A DNA stretch of 64,000 nucleotides from Bog-532 sp965277615 (GTDB lineage Bacteria; Actinomycetota; Actinomycetes; Streptosporangiales; Streptosporangiaceae), in contig CBDIDG010000005.1 of NCBI GenBank assembly GCA_965277615.1, positions 2,418,001-2,482,000 on the forward strand, given 5' to 3'. Under the pieces are notes generated by a model that was given only the letters and a program-made list of their open reading frames with translations, was not told the origin of the DNA and ran no database searches. Shown here in pieces: positions 26,123 to 35,092 of the stretch; the first letter of the stretch is position 1; each line of letters starts with the position of its first letter. A program made the position numbers and the translations under genes.

Positions 26123-26671
26123 TCACCTCCATTCCGCGAGCGTCTGTCCCAGTGTGCGCCGGGCCCGGAACAAATGGCTACGCACAGCCGGGACGCTACT
26201 GCGGGTGACCTCGGCCACCTCAGCGTAGGAGAGTCCTTCGAAGTGGTGCAAAACGATCACCGTCCGCTGCGGGAACGGCAGCGCGGCGAGGGCGTTGGTC
26301 ACCGCGTCGACGGCCTGGTTACGTTCGGCCTGGACGTCGGGCTCGGTGCCGGGGTCGGCGGCTTCGTCCAGCACATTGACCGAGTCGGCAACCCGGCCAC
26401 GGGTCACCTTGTTGAGCGCCCGGCGCGTGACGATCTGGTACAGCCAGGTCGAAAAAGACGAATCGGCCCGGAACCGGTCCAGATTCTGCCAGGCGGCGAT
26501 GAGCGCTTCCTGAGCTATGTCCTGGGCGTCGTAATGGTCACCGCACAGCCGCAGGGCGACGCGGTAGGCCATGGCCGAATGCCGCTGTACCAGCAGCTCA
26601 TAGGCGTCCAGGTAACCGTCCCGGGCCCGTGCGACCAGATAGCCATCAGAGACCGCCGGGTCTGGCCGCAT
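26123..26671 (-). CDS. ECF-type RNA polymerase sigma factor
   Basis: 182 residues. Region 2 is YELLVQRHSAMAYRVALRLCG then DAQDIAQEALIAAWQNLDRF and SSFSTWLYQIVTRRALN. Region 4 is LPFPQRTVIVLHHFEGLSYAEVAEVTRSSVPAVRSHLFRARRTL. Between them is an acidic linker. It would direct polymerase to a small stress regulon. The start at 26671 (MRPDPAVSDG) fits the family length. It is followed after eight bases by the Asp23/zinc-finger gene, its probable partner, and is divergent from the Asp23 pseudogene at 26841, which may have been one of its targets. Confidence 0.88.
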   Translation of the reverse strand: MRPDPAVSDGYLVARARDGYLDAYELLVQRHSAMAYRVALRLCGDHYDAQDIAQEALIAAWQNLDRFRADSSFSTWLYQIVTRRALNKVTRGRVADSVNVLDEAADPGTEPDVQAERNQAVDAVTNALAALPFPQRTVIVLHHFEGLSYAEVAEVTRSSVPAVRSHLFRARRTLGQTLAEWR

Positions 26672-26840
26672 TCTCACCCCCGCACCTAGTCGTCCCTGCT
26701 GACGCGGGTCAGCATGCCACAGCCCGGTCCGAGTCAGTCCATACCGGTATTCATAACGATTTGACGCTCGTTGCGCCTTAGGTACATTAAAAAAGCTGCG
26801 TCGATCGCGCGACGATTCGGTCCCGCAGCCGCTACCGCAG

Positions 26841-27150
26841 ATGAGTACGGCCACTGAGACGCAGCCCGGTACCGGTACGGACCTGGAACCGGCCGCCCGC
26901 GCGGGACGCAACGAGCTGGGCACGATCAGCATCGCTGACGGCGTGGTGACCAAGATCGCCGCCCGGGCCGCGGTAGAGAACCCGGACGCGGGGGCCGCGG
27001 TGGCCCGCGTCGGTGAATGAGGTCACTCAGCAGGTCCGCCGCCACGTCGAGGACCGCGTGCAGGAATTGACCGGCCTGCAGGTCGACGAAGTACACATCG
27101 TGGTTTCCGACCTGGCCACTGACATCACGCCACCACCCCGCGTCCACTGA
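26841..27150 (+). pseudogene. Asp23/Gls24-family protein with an internal deletion and frameshift
   Basis: The first frame reads from the ATG at 26841 (MSTATETQPGTGTDL) through GTISIADGVVTKIAARAAVENPDAGAAVARVGE to a TGA at 27018. The next frame holds the family's C-terminal half: VNEVTQQVRRHVEDRVQEL, GLQVDEVHIVVSDLATDI, ending PPPRVH at 27150. In intact relatives about 40-50 residues join these two halves. They are missing, so a deletion removed them and shifted the frame. The gene heads an operon with the small membrane-anchor stub at 27163. Confidence 0.75.
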
Positions 27151-27162
27151 GGAGGACCGACC

Positions 27163-27264
27163 ATGCGCCTGCTGAACCGGCCACTGGCCTTCATCCTCGC
27201 CGCCGCGCTGGCCGTCGCGGCCGTCATCCCGGTTCACCGCCACGTCACTGAGGCACTGCTTTAG
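27163..27264 (+). CDS. Short membrane protein, AmaP/DUF6286-like N-terminal stub
   Basis: A 33-residue product, MRLLNRPLAFILAAALAVAA then VIPVHRHVTEALL, with one membrane helix and a strong ribosome binding site (GGAGGA, 12 bases after the Asp23 stop). It matches the beginning of the alkaline-shock membrane-anchor proteins that follow asp23 genes, which are normally 150-200 residues. Here a TAG ends it. It may be a truncated pseudogene. Confidence 0.5.
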   Translation: MRLLNRPLAFILAAALAVAAVIPVHRHVTEALL

Positions 27265-27764
27265 AACGTGCCGGTCGTCGTCGGCACCCTGGCGGAACTC
27301 AAGAAAGAAGGAAGGATCCGTTATTGGCTGCGCCTTAAAAGCGAAGGCCAAAGTCCAGACAAGCTTAAGGTGCTGCAGGCGGACATTGAGCGGGAGTGCG
27401 GACGCCGGCCCGGGCTGCGGTGGATGCCTATCGGCCGTAACGTGGCCGAGCCGGGCCGGTCCAACTGGATCGCGTAGGCCAGCGTGGCGCCGTCCTTCGG
27501 GTCGGGATGGGTCACGGCGGTATGAGGCGTGGCCCTGGGACCGGCCAGCACGTCGATGCCGTGACAGTTCGCCGGTCCATGCGGTACATGCTGAACGGTG
27601 TCGTGGATCGCCACGATGATGGGCGCTGACGCCGGTACTGCGCGTCGCACGAGTCCTCCGGAACTGGGAGACGATCCCGCGAGCCGACAGCGCCGGAACG
27701 CCCGCGTTCCGCTCACCGGAACCGCCCGGCTCGCGGGCACGCGGGGCCGCATACCCGAACCGCT
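27265..27764. other. Region without supported genes
   Basis: 500 bases between the stress locus and the oxidase gene. A 69-codon plus frame at 27268 and a 143-codon minus frame at 27752 exist, but neither shows homology or a start signal. It may hold eroded remains of the deleted asp23 operon. Confidence 0.4.
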
Positions 27765-29123
27765 TCAGCTGATCGGGTACTGCACCGACCGGAGCAGGTT
27801 GCCCGGATCGTAGGAGGCCTTCACGGCCTTGAGCCGGACGCGCACGGCCGGACTATAAGCGGCCGCCACCCGCGGCGGGTCCTCGCCGAGGCCGATGTGG
27901 TTAACGTCCGGGCCGCCGGCCGAAATGCGCATCAGCCCCCGTAGGCCGTTCTCCAGCCATGCCCGGTGCGGCTCGGCCGTTCCTGCGGGGGCGTTCGCGA
28001 TGATCTCGACGAGCAGGTCGGCGTGCCGGAAGGAGAACGGCGTGTCCGGGGCATCCGGTGCCGCGATAGCGCCGCCCAGCGGACGGAACAGAAACTCGCT
28101 CAGCGGCGACGGCGCGGCCGCCGCCATCGCCACGGCATGCTCGACGGCCGCGTCGTCGAGCTGGGTAAGCCACTCCGCGCGCACGTCCCATGCCATCCCG
28201 TCCGGCGCGGCCTCGTCGATGGAGCTCTGGAAGGCGCGGAACGGCATGGGCCCCACTTCGTCGGCCAGCGGCCTGCCGATCGCGCGCAGTGACGCCAGCA
28301 CCGCCTCGCCGCCGGAAGGCGGCCCGGTGTAAAGGACCGGGAGCAGCAGCACGGGGCGGCCCGCCACGTGACCGGGCAGTGCCGGGTCGGGCGGCGCGGT
28401 GGTCATCACGGCCGTCCAGTTTACGGTGTCCGGCAGGTCGGCGGTGACGTCGAGGAGTTCGCGCAGCACAGAGGTTGCGTCGTCAAGGGAGTAGACCAGG
28501 GTCCCGGCGAGCGGCGTGCCCAGCGGGAACAACCGCATCGTCCAGCTCGTCACCACCCCGAAGTTCCCGGTGCCGCCGCGCAGCGCCCAGTACAGGTTGG
28601 GATGCTCGTCCGGGGCGGCGGACAGGACCGTCCCGTCGGCGGTGACCACCTCAGCGCCGAGCACGTTGTCGCCGGCCAGGCCGTGCTGGCGGCCCAGCCA
28701 GCCGAGCCCCGAGCCGAGGGTGAAGCCGGACACACCGACCTTGGACACCGAGCCGCCGGTGGTGATCAAGTTGTCCCGCTGGAGCCGTGCGTCCACCTCG
28801 CCCCAGGTGAGACCGGCGCCCAGGGTGACCGTCCGCCGCGCGACGTCGACGTCCATCCGGCGCAATCCGCGCACGTCCAGGACGATCCCGCCGTCCGTCA
28901 GCGCCGTGCAGGCGAAGTTGTGGCCGCCCGCGCGCACCGAGAGCGGAAGCCCCCGGTCGTTCGCGTGCCGGACCACCGAGCAGACGTCCGCGGTCGTCTG
29001 ACAGCGGGCGATGAGCGCGGGCCGGCGATCGGCGGCCGTGTTCCAGATCGTCCGGGCCGCCTCATAATCCGCGTCGTCCCGCGGCACGAGCCGGCCGCTG
29101 AAACCCTTGATCTCCTCCCGCAC
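27765..29123 (-). CDS. FAD-linked oxidase, berberine-bridge/PCMH type
   Basis: 452 residues. The FAD-binding PCMH domain (about residues 35-205) contains LPLSVRAGGHNFACTALTDGG, where the histidine of GGH is the usual 8-alpha-histidyl FAD link, and VGVSGFTLGSGLGWLGRQHGLAGDNVL. In bicovalent members the last segment has a Cys (CDN); here it is GDN, so only single covalent attachment is expected. The C-terminus has the BBE motif near PDVNHIGLGEDP and the end VKASYDPGNLLRSVQYPI. The family oxidises alcohols, sugars or alkaloid-like compounds with oxygen. It sits 105 bases downstream of the PaaX-like regulator on the same strand. Confidence 0.88.
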   Translation of the reverse strand: MREEIKGFSGRLVPRDDADYEAARTIWNTAADRRPALIARCQTTADVCSVVRHANDRGLPLSVRAGGHNFACTALTDGGIVLDVRGLRRMDVDVARRTVTLGAGLTWGEVDARLQRDNLITTGGSVSKVGVSGFTLGSGLGWLGRQHGLAGDNVLGAEVVTADGTVLSAAPDEHPNLYWALRGGTGNFGVVTSWTMRLFPLGTPLAGTLVYSLDDATSVLRELLDVTADLPDTVNWTAVMTTAPPDPALPGHVAGRPVLLLPVLYTGPPSGGEAVLASLRAIGRPLADEVGPMPFRAFQSSIDEAAPDGMAWDVRAEWLTQLDDAAVEHAVAMAAAAPSPLSEFLFRPLGGAIAAPDAPDTPFSFRHADLLVEIIANAPAGTAEPHRAWLENGLRGLMRISAGGPDVNHIGLGEDPPRVAAAYSPAVRVRLKAVKASYDPGNLLRSVQYPIS

Positions 29124-29228
29124 ACCACTCTCCGCTGCTGTCGGTTCCCGGCACTAACCGATGAGCGTAATCTCGCGCCGTGCCGAACGCGGCGGGCGGC
29201 GGTCCGCTCAGCAGACCACCGCGCCGGT

Positions 29229-30140
29229 TCACGGCGCGGCACAGACCTTGCGCACGTAATCGAGCGCGGCTCCCTCGAGGCGCGACCGCAGTTCGAAGAA
29301 CATGGTGGCGGCCTCGTGGCCGGCCCAGCCAGTCGGCAGCAGGTCGGTCGGCAGCCCTGGATCCAGGTAGGGGAACTTGCGCCACTGGTAAAGGGTCAGG
29401 GTGTAGTCGGCGAATGCCTGCCTCCCGGTCGGCCGCCGGACATCGTCCCAGCGCCGTACGATCGGCCCGCACAACCCGATGAACTCCGCGTACTGCTTGC
29501 CGAGCTCGTCGATATCCCACGTCTCGCGGACCAACGAGGAAAGCTCGGCGAAGCCGTAGTATCCGGCCTCGAAGATCATCACGTACCGCTCGAAACCCAG
29601 CTCGATGACGGCCTCTTCGAGCTCGCGGCGCATCCGGTGCGGCGCCATCCACAACCCGTTGCTCAGGTTGCCGAAGCCGAGCCAGGCCAGGCGGGAGCGG
29701 AGCAGGTGCCGGTTCGCGCGCTCGTCCTCGGGGACGGAGAACGCCACCAAGACCCAGCCGTCGGACAGCCGCGCGGGTGCCGGGTGGCCGAAAATCCGCT
29801 GGTCCGTGCTCGCCAGCGCGCTGAGCGCTCGCTCGGTCAGCCGCAGGCCGCGCACCCCGTGACGGGCCTGCGGTTCCAGCAGCTCCTTGCGGCGCATGCG
29901 CAGCAACGCCGACCGGGTCGCGGCCTCGTCCACGTCGAGCTCGCTCATCAGCTGGACGATCTTCGAAATCGCGAACCATCCGCCGAGCGGCCGCATGTAG
30001 GCACCGCAGACGTCCATGATCAGCATCCTGGACTGGCCGGAGTCGGCGCCCGGCCGCGGGCCGCCCTGCGGTGTAGCCGCCATGGACGGGGTGGCACCCG
30101 TCCACGGGCCGGCGGCCGGCCTCTTCTCGTTCATGGCCAT
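29229..30140 (-). CDS. PaaX-family transcriptional regulator
   Basis: About 303 residues. After a disordered Pro/Gly-rich N-terminus comes the PaaX winged helix (GGWFAISKIVQLMSELDVDEAATRSALLRMRRKELLEPQ). Then follow the central domain (WVLVAFSVPEDERANRHLLRSRLAWLGFGNLSNGLWMAP) and the C-terminal domain (FIGLCGPIVRRWDDVR; YQWRKFPYLDPGLPTDLLPTGWAG). PaaX represses phenylacetate degradation and is released by phenylacetyl-CoA. This relative is divergent from the ABC transporter gene at 30291, so it probably controls uptake and the catabolic operon in response to an aryl- or acyl-CoA. The start is uncertain (30140 or 30164). Confidence 0.87.
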   Translation of the reverse strand: MAMNEKRPAAGPWTGATPSMAATPQGGPRPGADSGQSRMLIMDVCGAYMRPLGGWFAISKIVQLMSELDVDEAATRSALLRMRRKELLEPQARHGVRGLRLTERALSALASTDQRIFGHPAPARLSDGWVLVAFSVPEDERANRHLLRSRLAWLGFGNLSNGLWMAPHRMRRELEEAVIELGFERYVMIFEAGYYGFAELSSLVRETWDIDELGKQYAEFIGLCGPIVRRWDDVRRPTGRQAFADYTLTLYQWRKFPYLDPGLPTDLLPTGWAGHEAATMFFELRSRLEGAALDYVRKVCAAP

Positions 30141-30290
30141 GTATCTAGTCTGCCCGCCGCTCACAACGCCGGTGCGGGGGTCCGCCCAGCGGAACAGTGT
30201 CCTGCCGGGGTGATCGGCCCGCGGTGTAGAACCAACTCAACCGCCGGACCCTGACGGCGTTCTCGTTTTCCATAGTGCCGGAGGTTGCAC
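30141..30290. promoter_or_regulatory. Divergent promoter region between the PaaX-like regulator and the ABC operon
   Basis: 150 bases between two divergent starts. It must hold the promoters of the PaaX-like gene and of the transporter operon. GAGG lies seven bases before the ATG at 30291. I do not see a convincing palindrome in it. Confidence 0.4.
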
Positions 30291-31370
30291 ATGTCCAGAG
30301 GAGTGCAACGTGCCGCGGCGTGCATCAGCGCCGCGGGACTCATGCTCTTGCTCGCCGCCTGCAGCAGCAATAGCAGCAACAGCGGCGGCACTACGAGCGG
30401 CGCGACGAAGTCCGCCTCCCCGGCCGCGTCCAGCGCCGCCGCCCTGGGCTGCGCGTCGGCGAAGGGGAAGACCGTCGGATTCAGTGAGCCGATCGCCGAC
30501 CCCAACTTCGCGGCCATCCAGACGGTGGTGTCCAAAGCGCTCGCCCAGTACGGCGTGAAACTCAAGGCGCTCAACTCCAACCTCAACCCGGGCAAGCAGC
30601 TGTCTGACATCACCAGCCTGATGCAGGAGCAGGTCGCGGTGCTGATCGTCAACCCGGTGGACCCGCAGGCGACTGAGGGTGTGCTGAGCCAGGTCCGCGC
30701 GCACAATATTCCCATCGTGGCCCTCGACACCAAGATCGGCGGCCCGTACTTCACCACCGTGCACGACGACATGGAGTACGCGGGTTCGCAGGGCGCGATC
30801 CAGCTCAAGAAGCTCGTCGGGAACGGGGACGTCGCCGAGATGGCCGGCCCTCCCTTCGCTGAGATTCTCAACTGGGAAAAGGAATCCTTTGAGGCCGAGG
30901 CCAAGCAGATCGGCCTGCACGTCGTCGACGTGAAGGTCAACCAGCAGATCACGCCCCAGGCAGCCACCCAGATTGCTGACGGGTGGAAGGCCAAGTACGG
31001 CTCGGCGCTCAAGGGGATCTGGACCTTCAACGACACCTCGGCCGAGGGCGTGGTCGCCACGCTCGGCGGCGGCTTCAACCCGCAGATCGTCTCCATCAAC
31101 GGCCAGCCCGAAGCCCTGCCCCTGGTCAAGGCGGGCAAGATCAACACCACCTTCGGCGTAGCTTACGACAAGACCGGCCAGGCGCTGGCCTACGCAGCGC
31201 TGCGGGCGCTGTGCAAGCAGTCCGTACCGTCCACGATCTACATCCCGACGGTCAAGCTGGACCAGGCCACTGTGGGGTCCTGGGAGCCGGTCGCGCAGCG
31301 AGTCGACAACCCGTTCAACGTCTCCTTCCAGACCGTCGACGGCAAGACCTACATCAAACTCGGTGACTAG
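30291..31370 (+). CDS. ABC transporter substrate-binding lipoprotein (sugar-type)
   Basis: 359 residues. A lipoprotein signal peptide ends in the lipobox LLLAAC (Cys near residue 21), followed by a Ser/Gly/Ala-rich linker. The mature part is a type 1 periplasmic-binding fold: GKTVGFSEPIADPNFAAIQTVV, VAVLIVNPVDPQATEGVLSQV, IPIVALDTKIGG and IWTFNDTSAEGVVATLGGG. It resembles RbsB-type proteins, but in this locus the ligand is probably not a sugar. It is the first gene of the transporter operon; the ATPase start overlaps its stop by one base. Confidence 0.9.
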   Translation: MSRGVQRAAACISAAGLMLLLAACSSNSSNSGGTTSGATKSASPAASSAAALGCASAKGKTVGFSEPIADPNFAAIQTVVSKALAQYGVKLKALNSNLNPGKQLSDITSLMQEQVAVLIVNPVDPQATEGVLSQVRAHNIPIVALDTKIGGPYFTTVHDDMEYAGSQGAIQLKKLVGNGDVAEMAGPPFAEILNWEKESFEAEAKQIGLHVVDVKVNQQITPQAATQIADGWKAKYGSALKGIWTFNDTSAEGVVATLGGGFNPQIVSINGQPEALPLVKAGKINTTFGVAYDKTGQALAYAALRALCKQSVPSTIYIPTVKLDQATVGSWEPVAQRVDNPFNVSFQTVDGKTYIKLGD

Positions 31371-32872
31371 TGACCGGATCCGACACGCCTGAGCTGCTCC
31401 GGGCCGAGGGAATCTGCAAGTCCTTCGGCCCGGTGGCCGCTCTGCAGGACGCGTCGATCGTGGTCCGCCGGGGTGAGGTCGTCGCGCTGGCCGGCGAGAA
31501 CGGATCGGGAAAGTCCACCCTGGCCAGGATCATCGGCGGTGTCATCCAGGCGGACCAGGGAATCATCGAGCTGGACGGCCGGTCTGTCCGCTTCCGCAGC
31601 CCGCACGAGGCCGTGGCCGCGGGCGTGTGCCTGACCGCGCAGGAGACCGCGCTCGTCCCGTACCTGACGGTGGCGGAGAACATCCTGCTCGGCCGGCTCC
31701 GCCGGCCCGCCCGGCTGGTGCGCCGGTCCGCCCTGTTCAGCGAGGCCGCGGGATACCTGGAGCGGGCCGGGCTGCGGCTGGACCCGCGGCGGCTCGCCGG
31801 GTCGCTCCCGCCCGGTGACCGTGAGCTGGTCGAGCTGGCCCGGGCACTGGCGAACGACCCGAAGCTGCTGATCCTGGACGAGATCACCACCCGGCTCCCG
31901 GACCCGGAGCGGCTCTTCACCGTGGTCGAGCGGCTCCGTGCCGATGGCGTCGGTATCGTGCTGATCACCCACCGGCTGCGCGAGATCCGCCGCATGGCCA
32001 GCCGGGCCAGCATCCTGCGAGACGGGCGCAGCGTGACCGAGCTGTCGGGCGGCGAGCTGACCGACGAGAGGATTTCCGCCGCCATGGTCGGGCGCAGCCT
32101 CGGCGAGTACTTCCGCAAGGTTCCCGTGCCGATCGGCCAGGTCCGCTTGGAGCTCCGTGACCTGGTCACCGACCGTTCGCGGCACCAGATCTCGCTCAGC
32201 GTGCGGGCAGGGGAGATCGTTGGCCTGGCCGGGCTGGTCGGCGCGGGCCGCAGCGAGCTGCTGGAGACCATCGCCGGTGGCCGGCGAGTGCACGGCGGCC
32301 GCGTGCTGGTGGACGACGCCCCGCTGACCGCGCGGTCGCCCGGCCAGGCCATCCGCGCGGGCGTCGTCCTGGTGCCCGAGGACCGCAACAGCCAGGGCCT
32401 GTCCGTCCAGCACAGCATCCGCGACAACATGGCGGCACCCTGGCTGCGTGCGCTGCGCCCGACCCGCCGGGCCGCCGACGCGGCCCGCGCGGCCGCCGCG
32501 GTCCGCGAGTACCGGGTCCGGTGCGCGGGAGTCAAGGCGCCGATCTCCTCGCTGTCCGGCGGCAACGCCCAGAAGGTGATGCTCGCGCGCGCGCTGGAAC
32601 TGCGGCCCCGGGTCCTGCTGCTCGACGAGCCCACGCGAGGCGTCGACATCGGCGCGCGCTCGGACATCTACGGCTTCCTCGGCCGGATGGCGCAGGAGGG
32701 GTCCGCCCTGCTGGTGGCGTCCTCGGACCTGCTCGAACTGCTCGGTCTCGCCGACCGGATCTTCGTGCTCGCCGAGGGCCGGGTGGCGGGCGAACTCAGC
32801 CGGGCCGAGGCCAGCGAGGAGGCCATCGCCCTGCTGGCCCTCGGGGGAGGAGTACACCATGACGCTGCCTGA
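31370..32872 (+). CDS. Sugar-type ABC transporter ATP-binding protein (two ATPase domains)
   Basis: 500 residues with two ABC cassettes like RbsA/XylG. The first has Walker A GENGSGKSTLARII and Walker B LLILDEITTRL. The family ILDEPT is here ILDEIT, and the signature region reads LPPGDRELVELARAL rather than LSVGQ. The second has a degenerate Walker A (GLVGAGRSELLETIAGG), the signature LSGGNAQKVMLARAL and LLLDEPTRGVDIGAR. It would power import with the permease at 32859. The GTG start at 31370 overlaps the upstream stop. Confidence 0.9.
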   Translation: MTGSDTPELLRAEGICKSFGPVAALQDASIVVRRGEVVALAGENGSGKSTLARIIGGVIQADQGIIELDGRSVRFRSPHEAVAAGVCLTAQETALVPYLTVAENILLGRLRRPARLVRRSALFSEAAGYLERAGLRLDPRRLAGSLPPGDRELVELARALANDPKLLILDEITTRLPDPERLFTVVERLRADGVGIVLITHRLREIRRMASRASILRDGRSVTELSGGELTDERISAAMVGRSLGEYFRKVPVPIGQVRLELRDLVTDRSRHQISLSVRAGEIVGLAGLVGAGRSELLETIAGGRRVHGGRVLVDDAPLTARSPGQAIRAGVVLVPEDRNSQGLSVQHSIRDNMAAPWLRALRPTRRAADAARAAAAVREYRVRCAGVKAPISSLSGGNAQKVMLARALELRPRVLLLDEPTRGVDIGARSDIYGFLGRMAQEGSALLVASSDLLELLGLADRIFVLAEGRVAGELSRAEASEEAIALLALGGGVHHDAA

Positions 32873-33878
32873 CCAGAGCGAAGCCGGGACGCAGCAGGGC
32901 CCGCCAGGGCCGCCGGGCGCGGCGGCGCGTACCCGCGGAACGGCCCAGGCCGTCTCGCAGTACCTCGGCGTGCTGGCCGTCATCGTCATCACCGTGGTGA
33001 TCCTGTGGACGACCCAGGCTCAGTTCATGACGGTCGAGAACTTCATCAACATCGCGAATACGAACACCGTGCTGCTGCTGGTCTCGATCGGGTTGACCTT
33101 CGTCCTGCTCACGGGGGGCATCGACCTGTCCGTCGGCAGCATGATGGGTTTCACGGCGGTCATCATGTGGCGGTTGCTCCCGGTGATGCCCGCGCCCGTC
33201 GCCCTGATCGTGGCGGTCCTGTGCGCGGCCGCCTTCGGCCTGCTGGTCAACGGCCTGCTGATCGGCAAGGCGGGGCTGTCGTTCTTGGTCGTCACCATCG
33301 GCACCGCCTCGCTGCTCCGGGGCCTGGCTGAGGTCTGGTCCGGTGACCAGGCGGAATCGGTCTTCTCGTACAAGTTCATCGTGTCCCTCGGCGGCAAGCA
33401 CATCGCCGGGGTGCCGGTCGCCGTCTACGTCGCGGCGGCCGTCTTCGTGCTCGCCCTGCTGGTGCTGCGCTATACGGGATTCGGGCGGATGGTCTACGCG
33501 GTCGGCGGCAATCCCGAGGCCGCCCGGCTCGCGGGCATCAACGTGGCGGCGGTCCGCGTCACGGTCTACGGCATCTGCGGCGGGCTGGCCGGTCTGGCGG
33601 GCGTCATCTATGCGTCGCAGATCACCTCGGCCTCAGCCGACTTCGGCATCGGCACCGAGCTCACCGCGGGCGCGGCGGTGCTGCTGGGCGGTACCTCGTT
33701 TCTGGGCGGCCGCGGCTCGCTGCTGGGCACGCTGCTCGGCGTGCTCTTCCTCGGCATGCTGCAGAACGGGGTGACGCTGGAGGGGATCAGCCCGTACTGG
33801 GGCAACGTCGTCAGCGGAATCGTGCTGATCGTGGCCATCGGGATCGACCGGCTGCGCACCGGACGGTCGATGACCTGA
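32859..33878 (+). CDS. Sugar-type ABC transporter permease (RbsC-like)
   Basis: 339 residues with about nine membrane helices. Family motifs are seen: VENFINIANTNTVLLLVSIGLTFVLLTGGIDLSVGSMMGF, FVVTIGTASLLRG-like FLVVTIGTASLLRGLAEV, and YAVGGNPEAARLAGINVAAVRVTVYGICG. The C-terminal GTELTAGAAVLLGGTSFLGGRGSLLGTLLG is typical. It overlaps the ATPase gene by 14 bases and its stop shares one base with the ATG of the acyl-CoA-dehydrogenase-like gene. Confidence 0.92.
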   Translation: MTLPDQSEAGTQQGPPGPPGAAARTRGTAQAVSQYLGVLAVIVITVVILWTTQAQFMTVENFINIANTNTVLLLVSIGLTFVLLTGGIDLSVGSMMGFTAVIMWRLLPVMPAPVALIVAVLCAAAFGLLVNGLLIGKAGLSFLVVTIGTASLLRGLAEVWSGDQAESVFSYKFIVSLGGKHIAGVPVAVYVAAAVFVLALLVLRYTGFGRMVYAVGGNPEAARLAGINVAAVRVTVYGICGGLAGLAGVIYASQITSASADFGIGTELTAGAAVLLGGTSFLGGRGSLLGTLLGVLFLGMLQNGVTLEGISPYWGNVVSGIVLIVAIGIDRLRTGRSMT

Positions 33879-35092
33879 TGGACCGCAGCGGGCACGAGAT
33901 GACCGGTCTGTCACAGGAGCAGGCCCAGCTGGCCGAGACAGTACGCGCCTTCGCGCGGGACCGGATCATCCCGGCCGTCGCCGCCGCCGACCGGGAGGAC
34001 CGCGGCCACCTGCCCGTGGCGACGTTCCGCGACCTGGCCGGCGCGGCGGCGGATCTCGGGCTGACCGGCCTGCTGATCCCCGCCGAGTACGGCGGGGGCG
34101 GCGGATCGCATCTGGACAGCGCGGCGGCGTGCGAGGAACTCGGCGCCGTCGACGCCGGGTTTGCCGCCGCGCTGAACCTGACCATGACCGTGCCCGGGCT
34201 GATCATCGCGGCGGGTACCGAGGCGCAGCGGGCACAGTGGCTGCCGGAGATAGCTGCAGGACGCCATGTCCTGGCCGGGGCGATGAACGAGCCGTCGGTC
34301 GCCGGGTCGGATTTGTTCGATCCTGAGCCTGGACCCGGCGCGGGTTACGCGACTCGTGCCGTGCGGACCGGTGGTGGTTACCGGATCGACGGCGCCAAGG
34401 TTCAGTGGGTGTCCAACGCCGGCGTCGCCTCCGCCTACATCGTGTTCGCCCGCACCGCACTGGATCGCCCGGCGATGGCGTCCACCAGTGCTTTCTGGGT
34501 TCCCGCAGGCACCGCGGGGCTGTCCTGCGGGCCCCGTTCGGAGCTGCTCGGCCTGCGCAGCGGGTTCCACGCGGAGGTGCTGCTCGACGGAGTCGAGGTG
34601 CCGGAGGACGCCAGGATCGGCGCCGAGGGCCGTGCGCTGGAGCTGCTGATGACGTCGACGCCGGGGATGGCGGTCGGGCTCGGCGCCGTGTTCGTCGGAC
34701 TGGCCCGTGCTGCGCTGGAGCTGACCGTTGACTACACGGGTCAGCGGCACAGCTGGGGCCGCCCAGTCCGTGAGCACCAGGCCGTCGCGCTGGAACTCGC
34801 GGCGATGGCGGTTGAGGTCCGCGCCGCGCGGCTGATGGTGCGCGACGCCGCGCAGGCGGTCGACGCCGGCGCACCGCCATCCGAGCTGGCTGTCGCCGTC
34901 CCCGCGGCCAAGACGCGCGCCGTCGACGCGGCGATCTTCTGCGCGGAGCGCGCGGTGCGGCTGCACGGTGCGGCCGGCGTCACCAGCGGGGCCGGCCCGG
35001 AGAAGCTGTTGCGCGACGCGTGGACCGGCTACTCATGTGACTTCACCCGCGAGATGCTGCACCTGGGCATCGCGAACGCGCTGACGCGCTGA
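33878..35092 (+). CDS. Acyl-CoA dehydrogenase-like flavoprotein
   Basis: 404 residues with the three-domain ACAD fold. The N-terminal helical domain ends LTGLLIPAEYGGGGGSHLDS, followed by LAGAMNEPSVAGSDLF and the FAD/substrate strands (YRIDGAKVQWVSNAGVASAYIVFA). The C-terminal helices contain TGQRHSWGRPVREHQAVALELA and HGAAGVTSGAGPEKLLRDAWTG. In classical dehydrogenases a Glu follows in the YEGT segment; here the equivalent is YSCDFT, so the catalytic base is absent or moved. It may act on an unusual acyl-CoA or, like HsaA-type proteins, as a reduced-flavin monooxygenase with the reductase encoded next door. Its stop abuts the convergent flavin reductase gene. Confidence 0.85.
   Translation: MDRSGHEMTGLSQEQAQLAETVRAFARDRIIPAVAAADREDRGHLPVATFRDLAGAAADLGLTGLLIPAEYGGGGGSHLDSAAACEELGAVDAGFAAALNLTMTVPGLIIAAGTEAQRAQWLPEIAAGRHVLAGAMNEPSVAGSDLFDPEPGPGAGYATRAVRTGGGYRIDGAKVQWVSNAGVASAYIVFARTALDRPAMASTSAFWVPAGTAGLSCGPRSELLGLRSGFHAEVLLDGVEVPEDARIGAEGRALELLMTSTPGMAVGLGAVFVGLARAALELTVDYTGQRHSWGRPVREHQAVALELAAMAVEVRAARLMVRDAAQAVDAGAPPSELAVAVPAAKTRAVDAAIFCAERAVRLHGAAGVTSGAGPEKLLRDAWTGYSCDFTREMLHLGIANALTR

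Noticed and set aside
28368..30254. 628-codon plus frame across the oxidase and PaaX genes
   Set aside because: It spans two divergently read, well recognised genes and has no homology.
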